Part shown: in pieces, positions 1 to 9,444 of the stretch
Layout of the letters: every line of letters starts with the position of its first letter
Numbering within the stretch: position 1 is the stretch's first letter
From: Azospirillum brasilense
Lineage (GTDB): Bacteria > Pseudomonadota > Alphaproteobacteria > Azospirillales > Azospirillaceae
Direction of reading: 5' to 3'
Length of the DNA: 64,000 nt
Assembly: GCF_008365405.1 (NCBI RefSeq)
Contig: NZ_QOKV01000003.1
Span: 124,001-188,000 of the forward strand
Notes under the pieces: generated by a model
Seen by the model: the letters and a program-made list of their open reading frames with translations, nothing else
Databases searched by the model: none
What the model was told of the DNA's origin: nothing
Made by a program: the position numbers and the translations under genes

Positions 1-52
1 ACGGCTGGCGCCGCAGCTCCCGGACCCCGCCGATCTGACATTGCGTATCTGA
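1..52 (+). CDS. possible C-terminal end of an upstream gene (partial)
   Basis: Reading from base 2, sixteen codons without a stop (RLAPQLPDPADLTLRI) end in TGA at 50-52, two bases before the TTG start of the next gene. The composition looks like an ordinary protein end and the tight spacing suggests an operon. The fragment is too short to identify and could be chance. Confidence 0.3.
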   Translation, partial: RLAPQLPDPADLTLRI

Positions 53-54
53 CA

Positions 55-972
55 TTGACCTCCCAACCCTCCACCGTTCCGCCGACGTCGCGCGGGGCCG
101 AATCGCTTGCGTTGCTGCTCCTGGTCGGCGGGTTGATCGGCGTGATCTTTCCGGTCACCAAGATCGCGCAGGCGGCCGGCGTGCCGCCGCTGCCCTGGGC
201 CTTCTCCATGATGCTGGGCGCCGGGGTGATCCTGGCCGGGCTGGCGCGCGTCAAAGGCCAGGCGATGCCGCTGACCGGGCGGTACCTGCGCTATTTCGCG
301 GTGTCGGGGCTGCTGTCCATGGCGCTGCCCAACGTGGTGCTGTTCTTCGTCATGCCGTGGCTGGGGGCCGGGCTGTCGGCGGTGGTCTACACGCTGCCGC
401 CGATCCTGACGCTGCTGATGGCCGTGGCGGTGCGCATCGAAACGCCCGACCGCGGGCGGGTGGCGGGCATCCTTCTGGGCTTCGTCGGGGCGCTGATGAT
501 CGTCGGGCCGCGCGGCAGCCTGCCCTCGCCCGATCTGGCGGGCTGGATGGCGCTGGCCTTCGTCATGCCGCTGTCGGTCGCGGCGGGCAACGTCTACCGC
601 ACCGTGGCCTGGCCGCCGGGCAGTCAGCCGGTGGCGCTGGCCGCCGGCACCATGCTGGGCGGGGCGGGCTGGGTCCTGCTGGCGCTGCTCGCAACCGGAG
701 CGGTAGCGGAGCTGCCGGCGCTGGGCCGGGCACCCGGGCTCGCCCTGCTCCAGATCGCGGTGACGGCGCTGACCTACGTGCTGTATTTCCGGCTCCAGGT
801 CGTCGCCGGGCCGGTCTATCTCAGCCAGATCGGTTACGTGGCGACCTCCGTCGGGCTGGGCACCGGGACGCTGCTGTTCGGCGAGCGCTATTCCCCCTGG
901 GTGTGGGGCGGGGCGGCGGTGATCGTCCTGGGCGTGCTTCTGGTCAGTTTTGGCCGGCGATTCGCGCGATAA
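55..972 (+). CDS. EamA/DMT-family inner-membrane transporter
   Basis: A 305-residue hydrophobic protein with about ten predicted membrane helices in two halves, the layout of the drug/metabolite transporter (EamA) family. These carriers export amino acids, metabolites or drugs across the inner membrane; the substrate here cannot be told. The start is a TTG two bases after a possible upstream stop; no in-frame ATG lies close to the N-terminus. Residues 20-45 form the first helix. It is followed at 1060 by accA with no obvious functional link. A second, distinct EamA protein lies at 54985-55914. Confidence 0.8.
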   Translation: MTSQPSTVPPTSRGAESLALLLLVGGLIGVIFPVTKIAQAAGVPPLPWAFSMMLGAGVILAGLARVKGQAMPLTGRYLRYFAVSGLLSMALPNVVLFFVMPWLGAGLSAVVYTLPPILTLLMAVAVRIETPDRGRVAGILLGFVGALMIVGPRGSLPSPDLAGWMALAFVMPLSVAAGNVYRTVAWPPGSQPVALAAGTMLGGAGWVLLALLATGAVAELPALGRAPGLALLQIAVTALTYVLYFRLQVVAGPVYLSQIGYVATSVGLGTGTLLFGERYSPWVWGGAAVIVLGVLLVSFGRRFAR

Positions 973-1059
973 GCTGTGGCATCGCCGCCGCGCACCGTGG
1001 TACCAAGGCCGGTCCGCGACGTCCGCGTCCTATCCTATTCGGTCCGTGATCCTTCCGGC

Positions 1060-2016
1060 ATGCAAACCTTCCTGGAATTCGAAAAGCCGATCGCCGAGCT
1101 TGAAGGCAAGATCGAGGAACTGCGCCATCTGACCAACGCCGGCGACATCAACATCGCCGACGAAGTGACGAAGCTGCAGACCAAGGTCGACAAGCTCCTC
1201 CGGCAGACCTACGCGAAGCTCACCCCGGCGCAGAAGGTGCAGGTGGCCCGCCACCCCAACCGTCCGCACTGTCTGGACTATGTGAAGGGGCTGATCGACG
1301 ACTTCACGCCGCTGGCCGGCGACCGCGGCTTCGCCGAAGACCGCGCGGTCATCGGCGGGCTGGGCCGCTTCCGCGGCCGCTCGGTCGTGGTGATCGGGCA
1401 GGAGAAGGGCCACGACACCGAAACGCGCGTGCGCCACAACTTCGGCATGGCCAAGCCCGAGGGCTACCGCAAGGCCCAGCGCCTGATGGACCTCGCCGAC
1501 CGCTTCAAACTGCCGGTCGTCTCGCTGGTCGACACCGCCGGCGCCTTCCCCGGCGTCCAGGCCGAGGAGCGCGGCCAGGCCGAGGCCATCGCCAAGAGCA
1601 TCGAGCGCTGCCTGCGCCTGTCCGTGCCCATGGTGGCCGCGGTGATCGGCGAGGGTGGGTCCGGCGGCGCCATCGCCATCGCAACCGCCGACCGGGTGCT
1701 GATGCTGGAGCACGCCATTTACTCCGTCATTTCGCCGGAGGGCTGCGCGTCGATCCTGTGGCGCAACCCCGACATGGCCGGCGAGGCCGCCGTCGCGCTG
1801 CGCCTGATCAGCCACGACCTCAAGGAACTCGGCGTCATCGACCGGGTGGTGAGCGAGCCGATCGGCGGCGCCCACCGCGACCCGGCGGAGACCGTCAAGG
1901 CCCTCGGCGACGCCATCGAGGAGTCGCTGGGCGATCTCGACGGGCTGGACGGCGAGGCGATCCGCGCCCAGCGCCGTCAGAAGTTCCTCGACATGGGCCA
2001 GAAGGGCCTGGGGTAA
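1060..2016 (+). CDS. accA: acetyl-CoA carboxylase carboxyltransferase subunit alpha
   Basis: AccA pairs with AccD to transfer the carboxyl group from carboxybiotin to acetyl-CoA, giving malonyl-CoA for fatty acid synthesis in the cytoplasm. The 318-residue protein has the usual length. It shows the N-terminal [15 protein letters not shown] segment, DTAGAFPG at about 158-165 and the glycine-rich GEGGSGGA oxyanion loop at about 197-204, followed by the [10 protein letters not shown] stretch. The frame is open 28 codons further upstream, but family length and the conserved N-terminus place the start at the ATG at 1060. A MAPEG gene follows 6 bp after the stop. Confidence 0.95.
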   Translation: MQTFLEFEKPIAELEGKIEELRHLTNAGDINIADEVTKLQTKVDKLLRQTYAKLTPAQKVQVARHPNRPHCLDYVKGLIDDFTPLAGDRGFAEDRAVIGGLGRFRGRSVVVIGQEKGHDTETRVRHNFGMAKPEGYRKAQRLMDLADRFKLPVVSLVDTAGAFPGVQAEERGQAEAIAKSIERCLRLSVPMVAAVIGEGGSGGAIAIATADRVLMLEHAIYSVISPEGCASILWRNPDMAGEAAVALRLISHDLKELGVIDRVVSEPIGGAHRDPAETVKALGDAIEESLGDLDGLDGEAIRAQRRQKFLDMGQKGLG

Positions 2017-2022
2017 GACGCC

Positions 2023-2565
2023 ATGGCCGCCCCGCTGGAGACCCGTCCCTCCAAGACCCGTCTTCTGCGTCTGGCGGCCATCGTCAACCTCGCCGCGGTG
2101 GTCGTGGCGCTGCTGGCCCTGTGGCTGCTGCCCCCGCTGTTCGCTCCGCCGCCCGGCATCGCCGATCCGGGGGCGCGCATGGCCTTCTGGGGGCGGCTGG
2201 TTCTCTGGCCGGCGCTGGTGCTGTTCCTGACGGTGGGCGGGGTGCTGGTCGCCCGTGCCCGCTCCGTCGCCCTGAACCCGATTGACGACGCCGAGTCGCG
2301 CTTCCACCGGGTCAGCCAGCGCGTGCTGACCAACACGGTGGAGCAGACGCTGATCTTCGTGCCCGCCCTGGCAGCTCTGGTGGCGCAGATGCCGCTGCCC
2401 GACCTGGGGTTCGCCCGGCTGGCGACCGCGCTGTTCGTGCTGGGCCGCCTGTTGTTCTGGGCGGGTTACGTGATCCACCCCTACGCCCGCGCCCCCGGCA
2501 TGGCGGTCACGCTGACCGTCAACCTCGTCGTGCTCGGTTGGGCGCTGGTGCTCGCCATCGTTTAA
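2023..2565 (+). CDS. MAPEG-family membrane protein
   Basis: A 180-residue integral membrane protein with four predicted helices. The central segment RVLTNTVEQTLIFVPALA matches the N-x-x-E-Q pattern of the MAPEG family (membrane-associated proteins in eicosanoid and glutathione metabolism). Bacterial members are often glutathione-S-transferase-like or unassigned, so the substrate is not predicted. It starts 6 bp after accA and is probably co-transcribed with it. Confidence 0.75.
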   Translation: MAAPLETRPSKTRLLRLAAIVNLAAVVVALLALWLLPPLFAPPPGIADPGARMAFWGRLVLWPALVLFLTVGGVLVARARSVALNPIDDAESRFHRVSQRVLTNTVEQTLIFVPALAALVAQMPLPDLGFARLATALFVLGRLLFWAGYVIHPYARAPGMAVTLTVNLVVLGWALVLAIV

Positions 2566-2653
2566 GACGCGGAACGGCCACAACCCCGCTCCCCAACGCC
2601 TCCGGCTTGTGTCATAGATTTCGCCGTATGCCGTCCGATTGCCGGTGAAACCG

Positions 2654-2914
2654 ATGAGCCTCCTTGTCCGCTGCCCTTCGCTGCTTCAAATCGCTCTGTC
2701 CGCGATCCTTCTGCTGACGGCGTTGCTGGAGCTGTTCGACACCATGCTGGAGGACCTGATCGGCGTGGAAATCACCACCGCACACGGTCTGCTCGTCTTC
2801 GCGGTGGGGAAAATCCTCAAGGAGTGGATCGAAGTCCGCAGGCAGTTCTCCGAAACACGGGAGAAGCTGGGCGAGGCGCGGGTGACGGAAGCGGCGCCTT
2901 CCCGGCTCGGCTGA
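2654..2914 (+). CDS. small membrane protein of unknown function
   Basis: An 86-residue protein with two hydrophobic segments (about 6-30 and 38-58), then a charged C-terminal helix rich in Glu, Arg and Lys (KEWIEVRRQFSETREKLGEAR). I do not recognise the family. The ATG at 2654 is preferred over an in-frame TTG at 2639. It converges on the CorA-like gene, leaving only 15 bp between the stops. Confidence 0.55.
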   Translation: MSLLVRCPSLLQIALSAILLLTALLELFDTMLEDLIGVEITTAHGLLVFAVGKILKEWIEVRRQFSETREKLGEARVTEAAPSRLG

Positions 2915-2929
2915 CCCCCGGAACGGTCC

Positions 2930-3913
2930 CTACAGCCAGCGCCGCCGCTTGAAGTGGATCATCGGCAGCGTCGCCGACAGGATCATCAGCATCACCGCCA
3001 GCGGATAGCCGAAGGTCCAGTCCTTCTCCGGCATGGTCGCGAAGTTCATGCCGTAGATGCTGGCGACCAGGGTCGGCGGGAACAGGGTGACCGTCAGGAT
3101 CGAGACGATCTTGATGATCTCGTTCTGCTCGACGTTGATGCGGCCCAGCGTGGTGTCCAGCAGCAGGCTGACCTTCCCCGACAGGAATTGGGCGTACTCG
3201 CCGAGCCCCGTCACGTCCTGCAAGGCCGCCCGCGCCCAGCGCCGGGTCCGCTTGGCCGGAGTCCAGCCCTCGCCACGGGCCAGGAAGGTCAGCAGGCGGT
3301 TGAGAGTCGACAGGCTGACATGCGCCTTGCCGATCAGGTGCCCGGTGTGACCGATGCGCTTCAGCGTGCGGGTGTCGTCCCGCCGCTCCCCCTTGACCGG
3401 CAGGGCGCGCCCGCGGAAGGCGCGGCTGCCCATGGTGTCCAGCTCCAGCCCGACGCGGCGCAGGACGGCGGCGGTGCGCTCCACCACCCCGTCGAGCAGG
3501 GCGGCCAGCACCGCCTCCGCCGTCAATTCCGTACCGCCGTTGCGGGTGACGCGGCGGCGGAAGGCCAGGAAGGGCTGCGGATCGACGGCGTGGATGGTGG
3601 CGAGCCGCCCGCCGGCCAGGACGAAGCTGACCGGGACGATGCGCGGTTGGTCGGTGTCGGCCCAGACCAGGACGAGGGCGGTCATGTGCACGGCGCCGGG
3701 GGTGAGGCGCAGGCGGCTCGATTCCTCGATTTCCGCCATCTGCTCCCGAGTCGGCAGCTTGATGCCCATCAGCGCCTCGGCGCGGGCCAACTCCTCCGGA
3801 GTCGGATTCTGCAGGTCGAGCCAGACGGCCTCAGTGGGCAACGGGGTGCGGACGCCCTCGGCCTCGCGGGCCCAGCGCAGCCGGTCACCGTCGCAGGCGA
3901 AGACGTGGAGCAT
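2930..3913 (-). CDS. CorA-family divalent cation transporter (ZntB-like)
   Basis: CorA proteins form pentameric inner-membrane channels for Mg2+, Co2+, Ni2+ or, in ZntB, Zn2+. The 327-residue product has a long cytoplasmic N-terminal domain, two C-terminal membrane helices and the YGMN signature (GMN at 288-290) between them, ending in a basic tail, HFKRRRWL. The periplasmic loop after GMN reads FATMPEKDW rather than the MPEL loop of classical CorA, so the ion is uncertain. It is 14 bp downstream of a small acidic-protein gene and probably shares its transcript. Confidence 0.88.
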   Translation of the reverse strand: MLHVFACDGDRLRWAREAEGVRTPLPTEAVWLDLQNPTPEELARAEALMGIKLPTREQMAEIEESSRLRLTPGAVHMTALVLVWADTDQPRIVPVSFVLAGGRLATIHAVDPQPFLAFRRRVTRNGGTELTAEAVLAALLDGVVERTAAVLRRVGLELDTMGSRAFRGRALPVKGERRDDTRTLKRIGHTGHLIGKAHVSLSTLNRLLTFLARGEGWTPAKRTRRWARAALQDVTGLGEYAQFLSGKVSLLLDTTLGRINVEQNEIIKIVSILTVTLFPPTLVASIYGMNFATMPEKDWTFGYPLAVMLMILSATLPMIHFKRRRWL

Positions 3914-3927
3914 GGCGGCGGTCCGCC

Positions 3928-4239
3928 TTAGAGGAGGCGGCCGAAGCGGCGCGGCTTGCGCGGCTGGGGCGGTTCGGCGGGGCTGTCGCCGCGTCCGGCT
4001 TCCCCTTCCGGAAGGTCGACGGGCGCGCCGTCCTCGCGCAGCGCGGCCTCCAGCTTGCGCCGGAAAGCCCCGCCGTCGTCCTTGGAGTCGAGGAAATGCC
4101 CGACGGCTTCCTTCGCCGAGTCGCGGTCGTAGGGGACCTTGCCGAAGACCGACAGCTTGGCGCGTTCCAGCAGCTTCGGGTCCATCCGTTCGCGGATGGC
4201 CTTCATCTGGCGGAGCAGGTCCTTGCGCACGTCGGACAT
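3928..4239 (-). CDS. conserved hypothetical soluble protein
   Basis: A 103-residue charged protein without membrane segments. The N-terminal 65 residues are predicted helical (DLLRQMKAIRERMDPKLLER). The C-terminus is proline-rich and ends in a basic stretch, PRKPRRFGRLL. The family is not recognised. It lies between argB and the CorA-like gene with a 24-bp gap to argB, so the three are likely co-transcribed. Confidence 0.6.
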   Translation of the reverse strand: MSDVRKDLLRQMKAIRERMDPKLLERAKLSVFGKVPYDRDSAKEAVGHFLDSKDDGGAFRRKLEAALREDGAPVDLPEGEAGRGDSPAEPPQPRKPRRFGRLL

Positions 4240-4263
4240 GGCGGGTCCCCTTCGCTTACCCGG

Positions 4264-5163
4264 TCACTCGCGGCCGATCATCGTGCCGGCCCCGCCCTCG
4301 GTGAAGATCTCCAGCAGCAGGGCGTGCGGCACCCGGCCATCCAGGATGACGGCGGCGTCCACGCCCTGTTCGACGGCGTCGATGCAGGTCTCGATCTTCG
4401 GGATCATGCCGCCGGTCGCGGTGCCGTCGGCGATGGCGGCGCGCGCCTGGTCCAGCGACATGCGCGGCACCAGCTCCTTGGTCTTGTCCAGAACGCCGGC
4501 GACGTCGGTCAGCAGGAAGAAGCGGGTGGCGCCCAGCGCCGAGGCGACGGCGCCCGCCGCGGTGTCGGCGTTGATGTTGTAGGTGTCGCCGTTGCGGTCG
4601 AAGCCGATCGGGGCGATGACCGGGATGATGTCCGACTGGGCCAGCGACGTGAGGATCTGCGGGTTCACCTGATAGGGCTCGCCGACGAAGCCGAGGTCCA
4701 GCACCTTCTCGATGTTGCTGTCCGGATCGCGCTGGGTGCGGCGCAGCTTGCGCGCGGTGATCAGGCTGCCGTCCTTGCCCGACAGGCCGACGGCGCGGCC
4801 GCCCGCGTTGTTGATGGCGGCGACGATCTGCTTGTTGATGGAGCCGGCCAGCACCATCTCGACCACCTCGACCGTCTCCTTGTCGGTGACGCGCAGGCCG
4901 TCGATGAAGCTGGACTTGATGGCCAGCCGCTGCAGCATCTGCCCGATCTGCGGGCCGCCGCCGTGCACGACCACGGGGTTGATGCCGACCTGCTTCAGCA
5001 GGACGATGTCGCGGGCGAACTTCTCCGCCAGGCTGTCGTCACCCATGGCGTGGCCGCCGTACTTGATGACGAAGGTGCGCCCGGCGTAGCGGCGCATGTA
5101 GGGCAGGGCTTCGGACAGGGTGCGGGCCTTGGCGAGCCACTCGTCGCGGGTCGTGTTCTGCAC
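4264..5163 (-). CDS. argB: acetylglutamate kinase
   Basis: ArgB phosphorylates N-acetylglutamate, the second step of arginine synthesis. The protein has the amino-acid-kinase motifs KYGGHAMGD (Lys34 onward), HGGGPQIG (67-74) and, near the C-terminus, [10 protein letters not shown]. The frame is open further upstream, but that extension is proline/arginine-rich and unlike the family; a GTG at 5163 just before QNTTRDEW gives 299 residues, the normal length. No clear Shine-Dalgarno precedes this GTG, so the start is less certain than the product. argB often follows engB in alphaproteobacteria; here an antiporter gene and a small opposite-strand gene intervene. Confidence 0.93.
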   Translation of the reverse strand: MQNTTRDEWLAKARTLSEALPYMRRYAGRTFVIKYGGHAMGDDSLAEKFARDIVLLKQVGINPVVVHGGGPQIGQMLQRLAIKSSFIDGLRVTDKETVEVVEMVLAGSINKQIVAAINNAGGRAVGLSGKDGSLITARKLRRTQRDPDSNIEKVLDLGFVGEPYQVNPQILTSLAQSDIIPVIAPIGFDRNGDTYNINADTAAGAVASALGATRFFLLTDVAGVLDKTKELVPRMSLDQARAAIADGTATGGMIPKIETCIDAVEQGVDAAVILDGRVPHALLLEIFTEGGAGTMIGRE

Positions 5164-5333
5164 GGGATGGAGCCGTTCGTCGGGGTGGGCCAATCGGGTG
5201 AGATTCCGCCGACTCTTTAACGGAAAGCGCGGGGGGTGCCTAGGGGGCTTTTTCAGGTGGGCGCCGCGTCCGGGAACCCTTGGCCGTGCCCGGCGGTTCG
5301 CCCAGGGTAGGATGAACCGCAAAGGACGGTGCC

Positions 5334-5579
5334 ATGAACGACCGCATCATGCCGACGCCGCGCAACCCCTTCACCGAAGCCCACAAGGCCGAGATGGAGG
5401 AGACCGCCCGGCGGGCCGAGGAGATCTACGGCTCCCCCGACGCCCAGGAGGTGACGGAGGCCAACAAGGCGCTGAAGGAGCAGGCCCGCGGGGGTGGAAA
5501 GGCCGGGTCGGGCAGGCTGGATTCCGAGGGGCCGGGCGCCGATCCGGTGGTGACCGGGAACGTGCGCAAGCCAGGCTGA
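5334..5579 (+). CDS. small hypothetical protein
   Basis: An 81-residue hydrophilic protein: charged helical N-terminus ([19 protein letters not shown]), then a glycine-rich tail. An AAAGGA Shine-Dalgarno-like stretch stands about 7 bp before the ATG. The family is not recognised. It is divergent from argB and its stop lies 18 bp before the stop of the convergent antiporter gene. Confidence 0.5.
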   Translation: MNDRIMPTPRNPFTEAHKAEMEETARRAEEIYGSPDAQEVTEANKALKEQARGGGKAGSGRLDSEGPGADPVVTGNVRKPG

Positions 5580-5597
5580 GGCAGCCCGGCTGACGAG

Positions 5598-6866
5598 TCA
5601 GGCTGTGCCGGCGTGGCCCGCCCGGCGGCCGGCCAACCGCCCGGCCAGCAGGGTCATCGGCTGGGTCAGCGCGGTGACCACCACCGCCATCAGCACCATG
5701 GCGGAGAAGCAGGCGTCCGACAGCACCCCGGCTTCCAGCAGGATGGTCAGGACGATGACCTCCATCAGCCCCTTGCAGGACATCAGCGTGCCGAGGCGCC
5801 AGGAATCGGCGGCGCTCTCACCCGACAGCCGGGCGGGCAGGGCGGTGCCCAGGACCTTGCCGAGGATGGTCGCCACGGTCGCCAGCGCGAAGACCCACCA
5901 TTGCGCCGAGGCGGCGAGGTCGAGATCGACCTTCAGTCCGGTCAGGGTGAAGAAGAAGGGCAGCAGGATCAGCGTGGCGAAATGCTCCAGCCGGTCCAGG
6001 ATGGCCGCCGCCAGCCGCCGCGGCATGACCGTGCCGGCGACGAAGGCGCCCAGGATGTAGTGCAGCCCGATCAGCTCCGTCACCGCGGCGGAGCCCAGCA
6101 GGGCGGCGCAGGTGACCACCACCACCATGTCGCCGACCGCGCCGTCCGGGGCGATGCGGTTCATCAGCCGGGTCAGCAGCGGGCGGGCGAACAGCTCGGT
6201 CGCGGCGAGATAGGCGAAGCCGAGGACGGCGATCCAGGCCACTCCGGCGAATCCGCCGCTTCCCCCCGCCGCCAGGGCCAGCACGGCGGTGATGAGAAGC
6301 CACAGCAGCGCGTCGTTGACCGCCGCGTAGCCCAGCGCCAGCCGCCCGACCCTCTCCCCGATCAGCCCCATCTCGCGCAGGATGGCCCCCAGCACCGGCA
6401 GGGCGGTCACCCCGACGCAGATGCCGAATCCCGCGGCGAACAGCAGCGGGTCGGCCTTCGGCCCGGCCATCTCGGGAAAGGCGCCGACGATCCACCAGCC
6501 GAGCGCCCCGCCGAGCAGGGTCGGCACCATCATGCTCGACAGGCTGATTCCGACGAAGGCGCGCCCGCGCCCCTTGAACTCCTCCAGGTCGAGATGCAGC
6601 CCGGTCAGGAAGGCGAAGAAGACCACGGCGAGCAGAGCCAGCCCGGAGAGCGGCGCCAGCGACTCCCTGGCGAACAGCGGTTGCCAGAGGTCCGGGGCGG
6701 CCTGCCCGAGAAGCGACGGGCCGAGCGCGATCCCGAACAGGATCTGGATCACCACCATCGGGGCCACATGCTTCAGGCCGGACAGCCGCCACAGCAGGAA
6801 CGGGCCGGCGATCAGCAGGATGGCCTGGAGGAGGAACAGCAGCGCCGGCGTCAGCTCGACGGGCAT
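5598..6866 (-). CDS. cation:proton antiporter, CPA2 family
   Basis: A 422-residue integral membrane protein with about twelve predicted helices, laid out like the CPA2 Na+/H+ or K+/H+ exchangers (KefB/NapA type), without a C-terminal TrkA-N domain. Helix segments such as FFAFLTGLHLDLEEFKGRG and LPFFFTLTGLKVDLDLA fit the two family repeats. Its ATG is 4 bp after the engB stop, with a GGGGTGA ribosome-binding site inside the end of engB, so the two are translationally close. The ion is not predictable from sequence. Confidence 0.85.
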   Translation of the reverse strand: MPVELTPALLFLLQAILLIAGPFLLWRLSGLKHVAPMVVIQILFGIALGPSLLGQAAPDLWQPLFARESLAPLSGLALLAVVFFAFLTGLHLDLEEFKGRGRAFVGISLSSMMVPTLLGGALGWWIVGAFPEMAGPKADPLLFAAGFGICVGVTALPVLGAILREMGLIGERVGRLALGYAAVNDALLWLLITAVLALAAGGSGGFAGVAWIAVLGFAYLAATELFARPLLTRLMNRIAPDGAVGDMVVVVTCAALLGSAAVTELIGLHYILGAFVAGTVMPRRLAAAILDRLEHFATLILLPFFFTLTGLKVDLDLAASAQWWVFALATVATILGKVLGTALPARLSGESAADSWRLGTLMSCKGLMEVIVLTILLEAGVLSDACFSAMVLMAVVVTALTQPMTLLAGRLAGRRAGHAGTA

Positions 6867-6870
6867 CGGG

Positions 6871-7533
6871 TCACCCCAGGCTGGCGAGCTGGGCGAGGCT
6901 GGCCCGCAGCTCGGCGATGCCCTGGCCCTTCTCGGCGCTGGTGGCGTGGATCTCCGGGAAGGCGGCAGGGTGCTTCTTGATGGCGGCCACGGTGCGCTTG
7001 CTCACCTCGGCCAGCTCTTGCGACCGCACCTTGTCCGACTTGGTGAGGACGACGACGTAGGGCACCGCCGCCTGATCGAGCATCGTCATGATCTCCTCGT
7101 CGTTGGGCTTCAGCCCGTGGCGCGAATCGACCAGGACCAGCGCCCGGCGCAGCGTGACGCGGCCGCGCAGGAAGCGGCGGACCATGTCGTTCCAGATCTC
7201 GATCTTCTCCTTCGATTCCTTGGCGTAGCCGTAGCCGGGCATATCGACCAGCTTCAGCCGGTTGCCGAGGTTGAAGAAGTTGAGCTGCTGGGTGCGGCCC
7301 GGCGTGTTGGAGGTGCGGGCCAGCGTCTTGCGCCCGGTCAGCGCGTTGACGAGGCTGGACTTGCCGACGTTGGACCGCCCGGCGAAGGCGACCTCCGGCA
7401 GGTCGGCCTCCGGCAACTGCTCCGCCGTCTGGGCGCCCCAGATGAAATCGCATTCCTTGGCGAACAGAAGCCGCCCCGCTTCCAGGGCCTCCTCGTCGAA
7501 ACCGGAGATCGGGGAGCTGCTGGAAGAGGTCAT
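6871..7533 (-). CDS. engB: ribosome biogenesis GTPase YsxC/EngB
   Basis: EngB is an essential GTPase needed for assembly of the large ribosomal subunit. The 220-residue product shows every G motif: GRSNVGKS (52-59), the TPGRTQ switch I (78-83), DMPG (97-100), TKSD (164-167) and TSA (198-200). The frame stays open upstream, but the ATG at 7533 gives the family length. It follows yidC as in many alphaproteobacteria; a strong hairpin (7591-7630) between the two suggests engB can also be expressed separately. Confidence 0.95.
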   Translation of the reverse strand: MTSSSSSPISGFDEEALEAGRLLFAKECDFIWGAQTAEQLPEADLPEVAFAGRSNVGKSSLVNALTGRKTLARTSNTPGRTQQLNFFNLGNRLKLVDMPGYGYAKESKEKIEIWNDMVRRFLRGRVTLRRALVLVDSRHGLKPNDEEIMTMLDQAAVPYVVVLTKSDKVRSQELAEVSKRTVAAIKKHPAAFPEIHATSAEKGQGIAELRASLAQLASLG

Positions 7534-7590
7534 GGACGGCGCTTTCGAAAGACACAGGGTGCGGATGAACGTGACCGGCCCAAAACATAA

Positions 7591-7630
7591 CCGCCGGCAA
7601 ACGCCCGTCAAGGGAGGCGCTTGCCGGCGG
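7591..7630 (-). terminator. hairpin between yidC and engB, probable yidC terminator
   Basis: Two 15-nt arms, CCGCCGGCAAACGCC and GGCGCTTGCCGGCGG, pair with one mismatch around a 10-nt loop. On the minus strand the hairpin is followed by TTATGTTTTG, a moderately T-rich run. It lies 47 bp after the yidC stop and about 60 bp before engB. A TTGACG within it, followed 16 bp later by TATGTT, could serve as an engB promoter. Confidence 0.55.
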
Positions 7631-7677
7631 TCAATGCCCTGAAGTCAGGGAGGCCGGGTGTCAGGTGAAGAGAACCC

Positions 7678-9417
7678 TCAGGTCACCTTCACACCGTCCT
7701 GCCGCATGATGATCCACTGCTGGGCGATGGACAGGGTGTTGTTCCAGGCCCAGTAGATCACCAGACCAGCCGGGAAGCTGGCGAGCATGAAGGTGAAGAT
7801 GATCGGCAGGAACTGGAACACCTTCTGCTGCACCGGATCGGGCGGTGCCGGGTTCAGCTTCTGCTGGAAGTACATGGTGATGCCCATGATGATCGGCCAC
7901 AGGCCCAGCATCAGGATGTGCGGCGGCTGCCACGGGATCAGACCGAACAGGTTGAAGATGGTGGTCGGATCGGGCGCGGACAGGTCGTGGATCCAGCCGA
8001 AGAACGGCGCGTGCCGCATTTCGATGGTCACGAACAGCACCTTGTACAGCGCGAAGAAGACCGGGATCTGGATCAGGATCGGCAGGCAGCCCGATACCGG
8101 CGAGACCTTCTCGCGCTTGTAGAGCGCCATCATCTCCTGGTTCAGGCGGACCTTGTCGTCACCGAAGCGGTCGCGCAGCTCCATCATCTTGGGCTGCAGC
8201 TTCTTCATCTTGGCCATCGCGTGATACGACTTGTTGGCCAGCGGGAAGAAGGCCGCCTTGATGATCACGGTGAAGACCAGGATGGCGATGCCGAAGTTGC
8301 CGAACAGGCGGCCCAGCAGGTCCAGCCCGTAGAAGAACGGCTTGGTCAGGAAGTAGAACCAGCCGAAGTCGATTGCCAGGTCGAAGTTGGCGATGCCCAG
8401 CTTGTCCGAATAGTCGTCCAGCAGGCGGACCTGCTTGGCGCCGGCGAACAGCCGGTCGGTCAACTCGACGGTGGCGCCGGGGGCGACCTCCACGGCCTTG
8501 CCCAGCGTGTCGACCTGATAGCGGTCGGTGCCGCCGGGGGCGGAGTGGACGAAGCGGGCGGTCATCGGAGCCTTCTGGTCCGGGACCAGCGAGACCAGCC
8601 AGTACTTGTCGGTGATGCCGATCCAGCCGCCCGTGCTCTGGGCGGAGACGGTGCCGGCCTTGCGCAGATCGTCGTACTTGTGCTCGTTCAGCTTGCCGTC
8701 GAAGACGCCGAGCGGGCCTTCATGCAGGATGTAGTAGCCGTCGGTGTGCGGCGTGCCAGCGCGGCTGACCAAGCTGTAGGGCAGCAGGCTGACCGGGGCG
8801 GAGCCGGTGTTGCGCACCTTCTGGGTGATCGTGAACATGAAGTTCTGATCGACCGCGATGGTGCGCTCGAACACCAGGCCCTTGCCGTTGTCCCAGGTCA
8901 GGGTCAGCGGCTGGTCCGGCGTCAGCGCGGTGCCGGCGGCGGTCCAGCGGGTGTCGGCGCCGGGGACCGGCTGCGACTTGTCCTCCGGAACCCAGCCGAA
9001 CTCGGCGTAATAGGCCTCGGGCGTGCCGGCGGGGGCCAGCAGCACGATTTCCGGGCTCTTGGGATCGGGGGTGACGCGGTAGTCGGCCAGCGTCAGGTCG
9101 TCGATGCGGCCCCCAACCAGATTGACCGATCCGTGCAGCGACGGCGTGTTGATCTTGACGCGCGTTCCGGCGGCCATCTGCTCGGCGAGCAGGCCGGCGC
9201 GGTCGCGGACCGTGGCGGGAGCCGCCGTGCCGGGGACCGAACCGGGAGCGGCGCCCGGCGCGGGCGCGGCGCCGGGGGCGACCGACTGCTCCGTCTGGGC
9301 GGCCTGCTGCGCAGCCTGCTGCTGCTTCACCCGGGGTCCATCGTAGAAATACTGGAATCCCAGGAGGATGGCGATCGACAGAGCGATCGCGAGGATGAGG
9401 TTGCGTTGATCGGTCAT
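7678..9417 (-). CDS. yidC: membrane protein insertase YidC
   Basis: YidC inserts and folds inner-membrane proteins, with or without SecYEG. The 579-residue protein has the Gram-negative layout: an N-terminal membrane anchor (about 6-23), an Ala/Pro/Gly-rich linker, a large periplasmic domain to about residue 350, then five membrane helices containing FPLANKSYHAMAKMKKLQP and the cytoplasmic loop rich in Met and Lys. It ends with the helix before WIIMRQDGVKVT. It follows yidD by 27 bp in the rpmH-rnpA-yidD-yidC cluster. Confidence 0.97.
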   Translation of the reverse strand: MTDQRNLILAIALSIAILLGFQYFYDGPRVKQQQAAQQAAQTEQSVAPGAAPAPGAAPGSVPGTAAPATVRDRAGLLAEQMAAGTRVKINTPSLHGSVNLVGGRIDDLTLADYRVTPDPKSPEIVLLAPAGTPEAYYAEFGWVPEDKSQPVPGADTRWTAAGTALTPDQPLTLTWDNGKGLVFERTIAVDQNFMFTITQKVRNTGSAPVSLLPYSLVSRAGTPHTDGYYILHEGPLGVFDGKLNEHKYDDLRKAGTVSAQSTGGWIGITDKYWLVSLVPDQKAPMTARFVHSAPGGTDRYQVDTLGKAVEVAPGATVELTDRLFAGAKQVRLLDDYSDKLGIANFDLAIDFGWFYFLTKPFFYGLDLLGRLFGNFGIAILVFTVIIKAAFFPLANKSYHAMAKMKKLQPKMMELRDRFGDDKVRLNQEMMALYKREKVSPVSGCLPILIQIPVFFALYKVLFVTIEMRHAPFFGWIHDLSAPDPTTIFNLFGLIPWQPPHILMLGLWPIIMGITMYFQQKLNPAPPDPVQQKVFQFLPIIFTFMLASFPAGLVIYWAWNNTLSIAQQWIIMRQDGVKVT

Positions 9418-9444
9418 GGCATCCCGGTTGCCGTGGGCCTTCTG

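Noticed and set aside
1030..2583. A 517-codon open frame on the minus strand across accA
   Set aside because: High G+C leaves long stop-free antisense frames; the product is His/Gln/Arg-rich with no domain, and accA on the other strand is certain.
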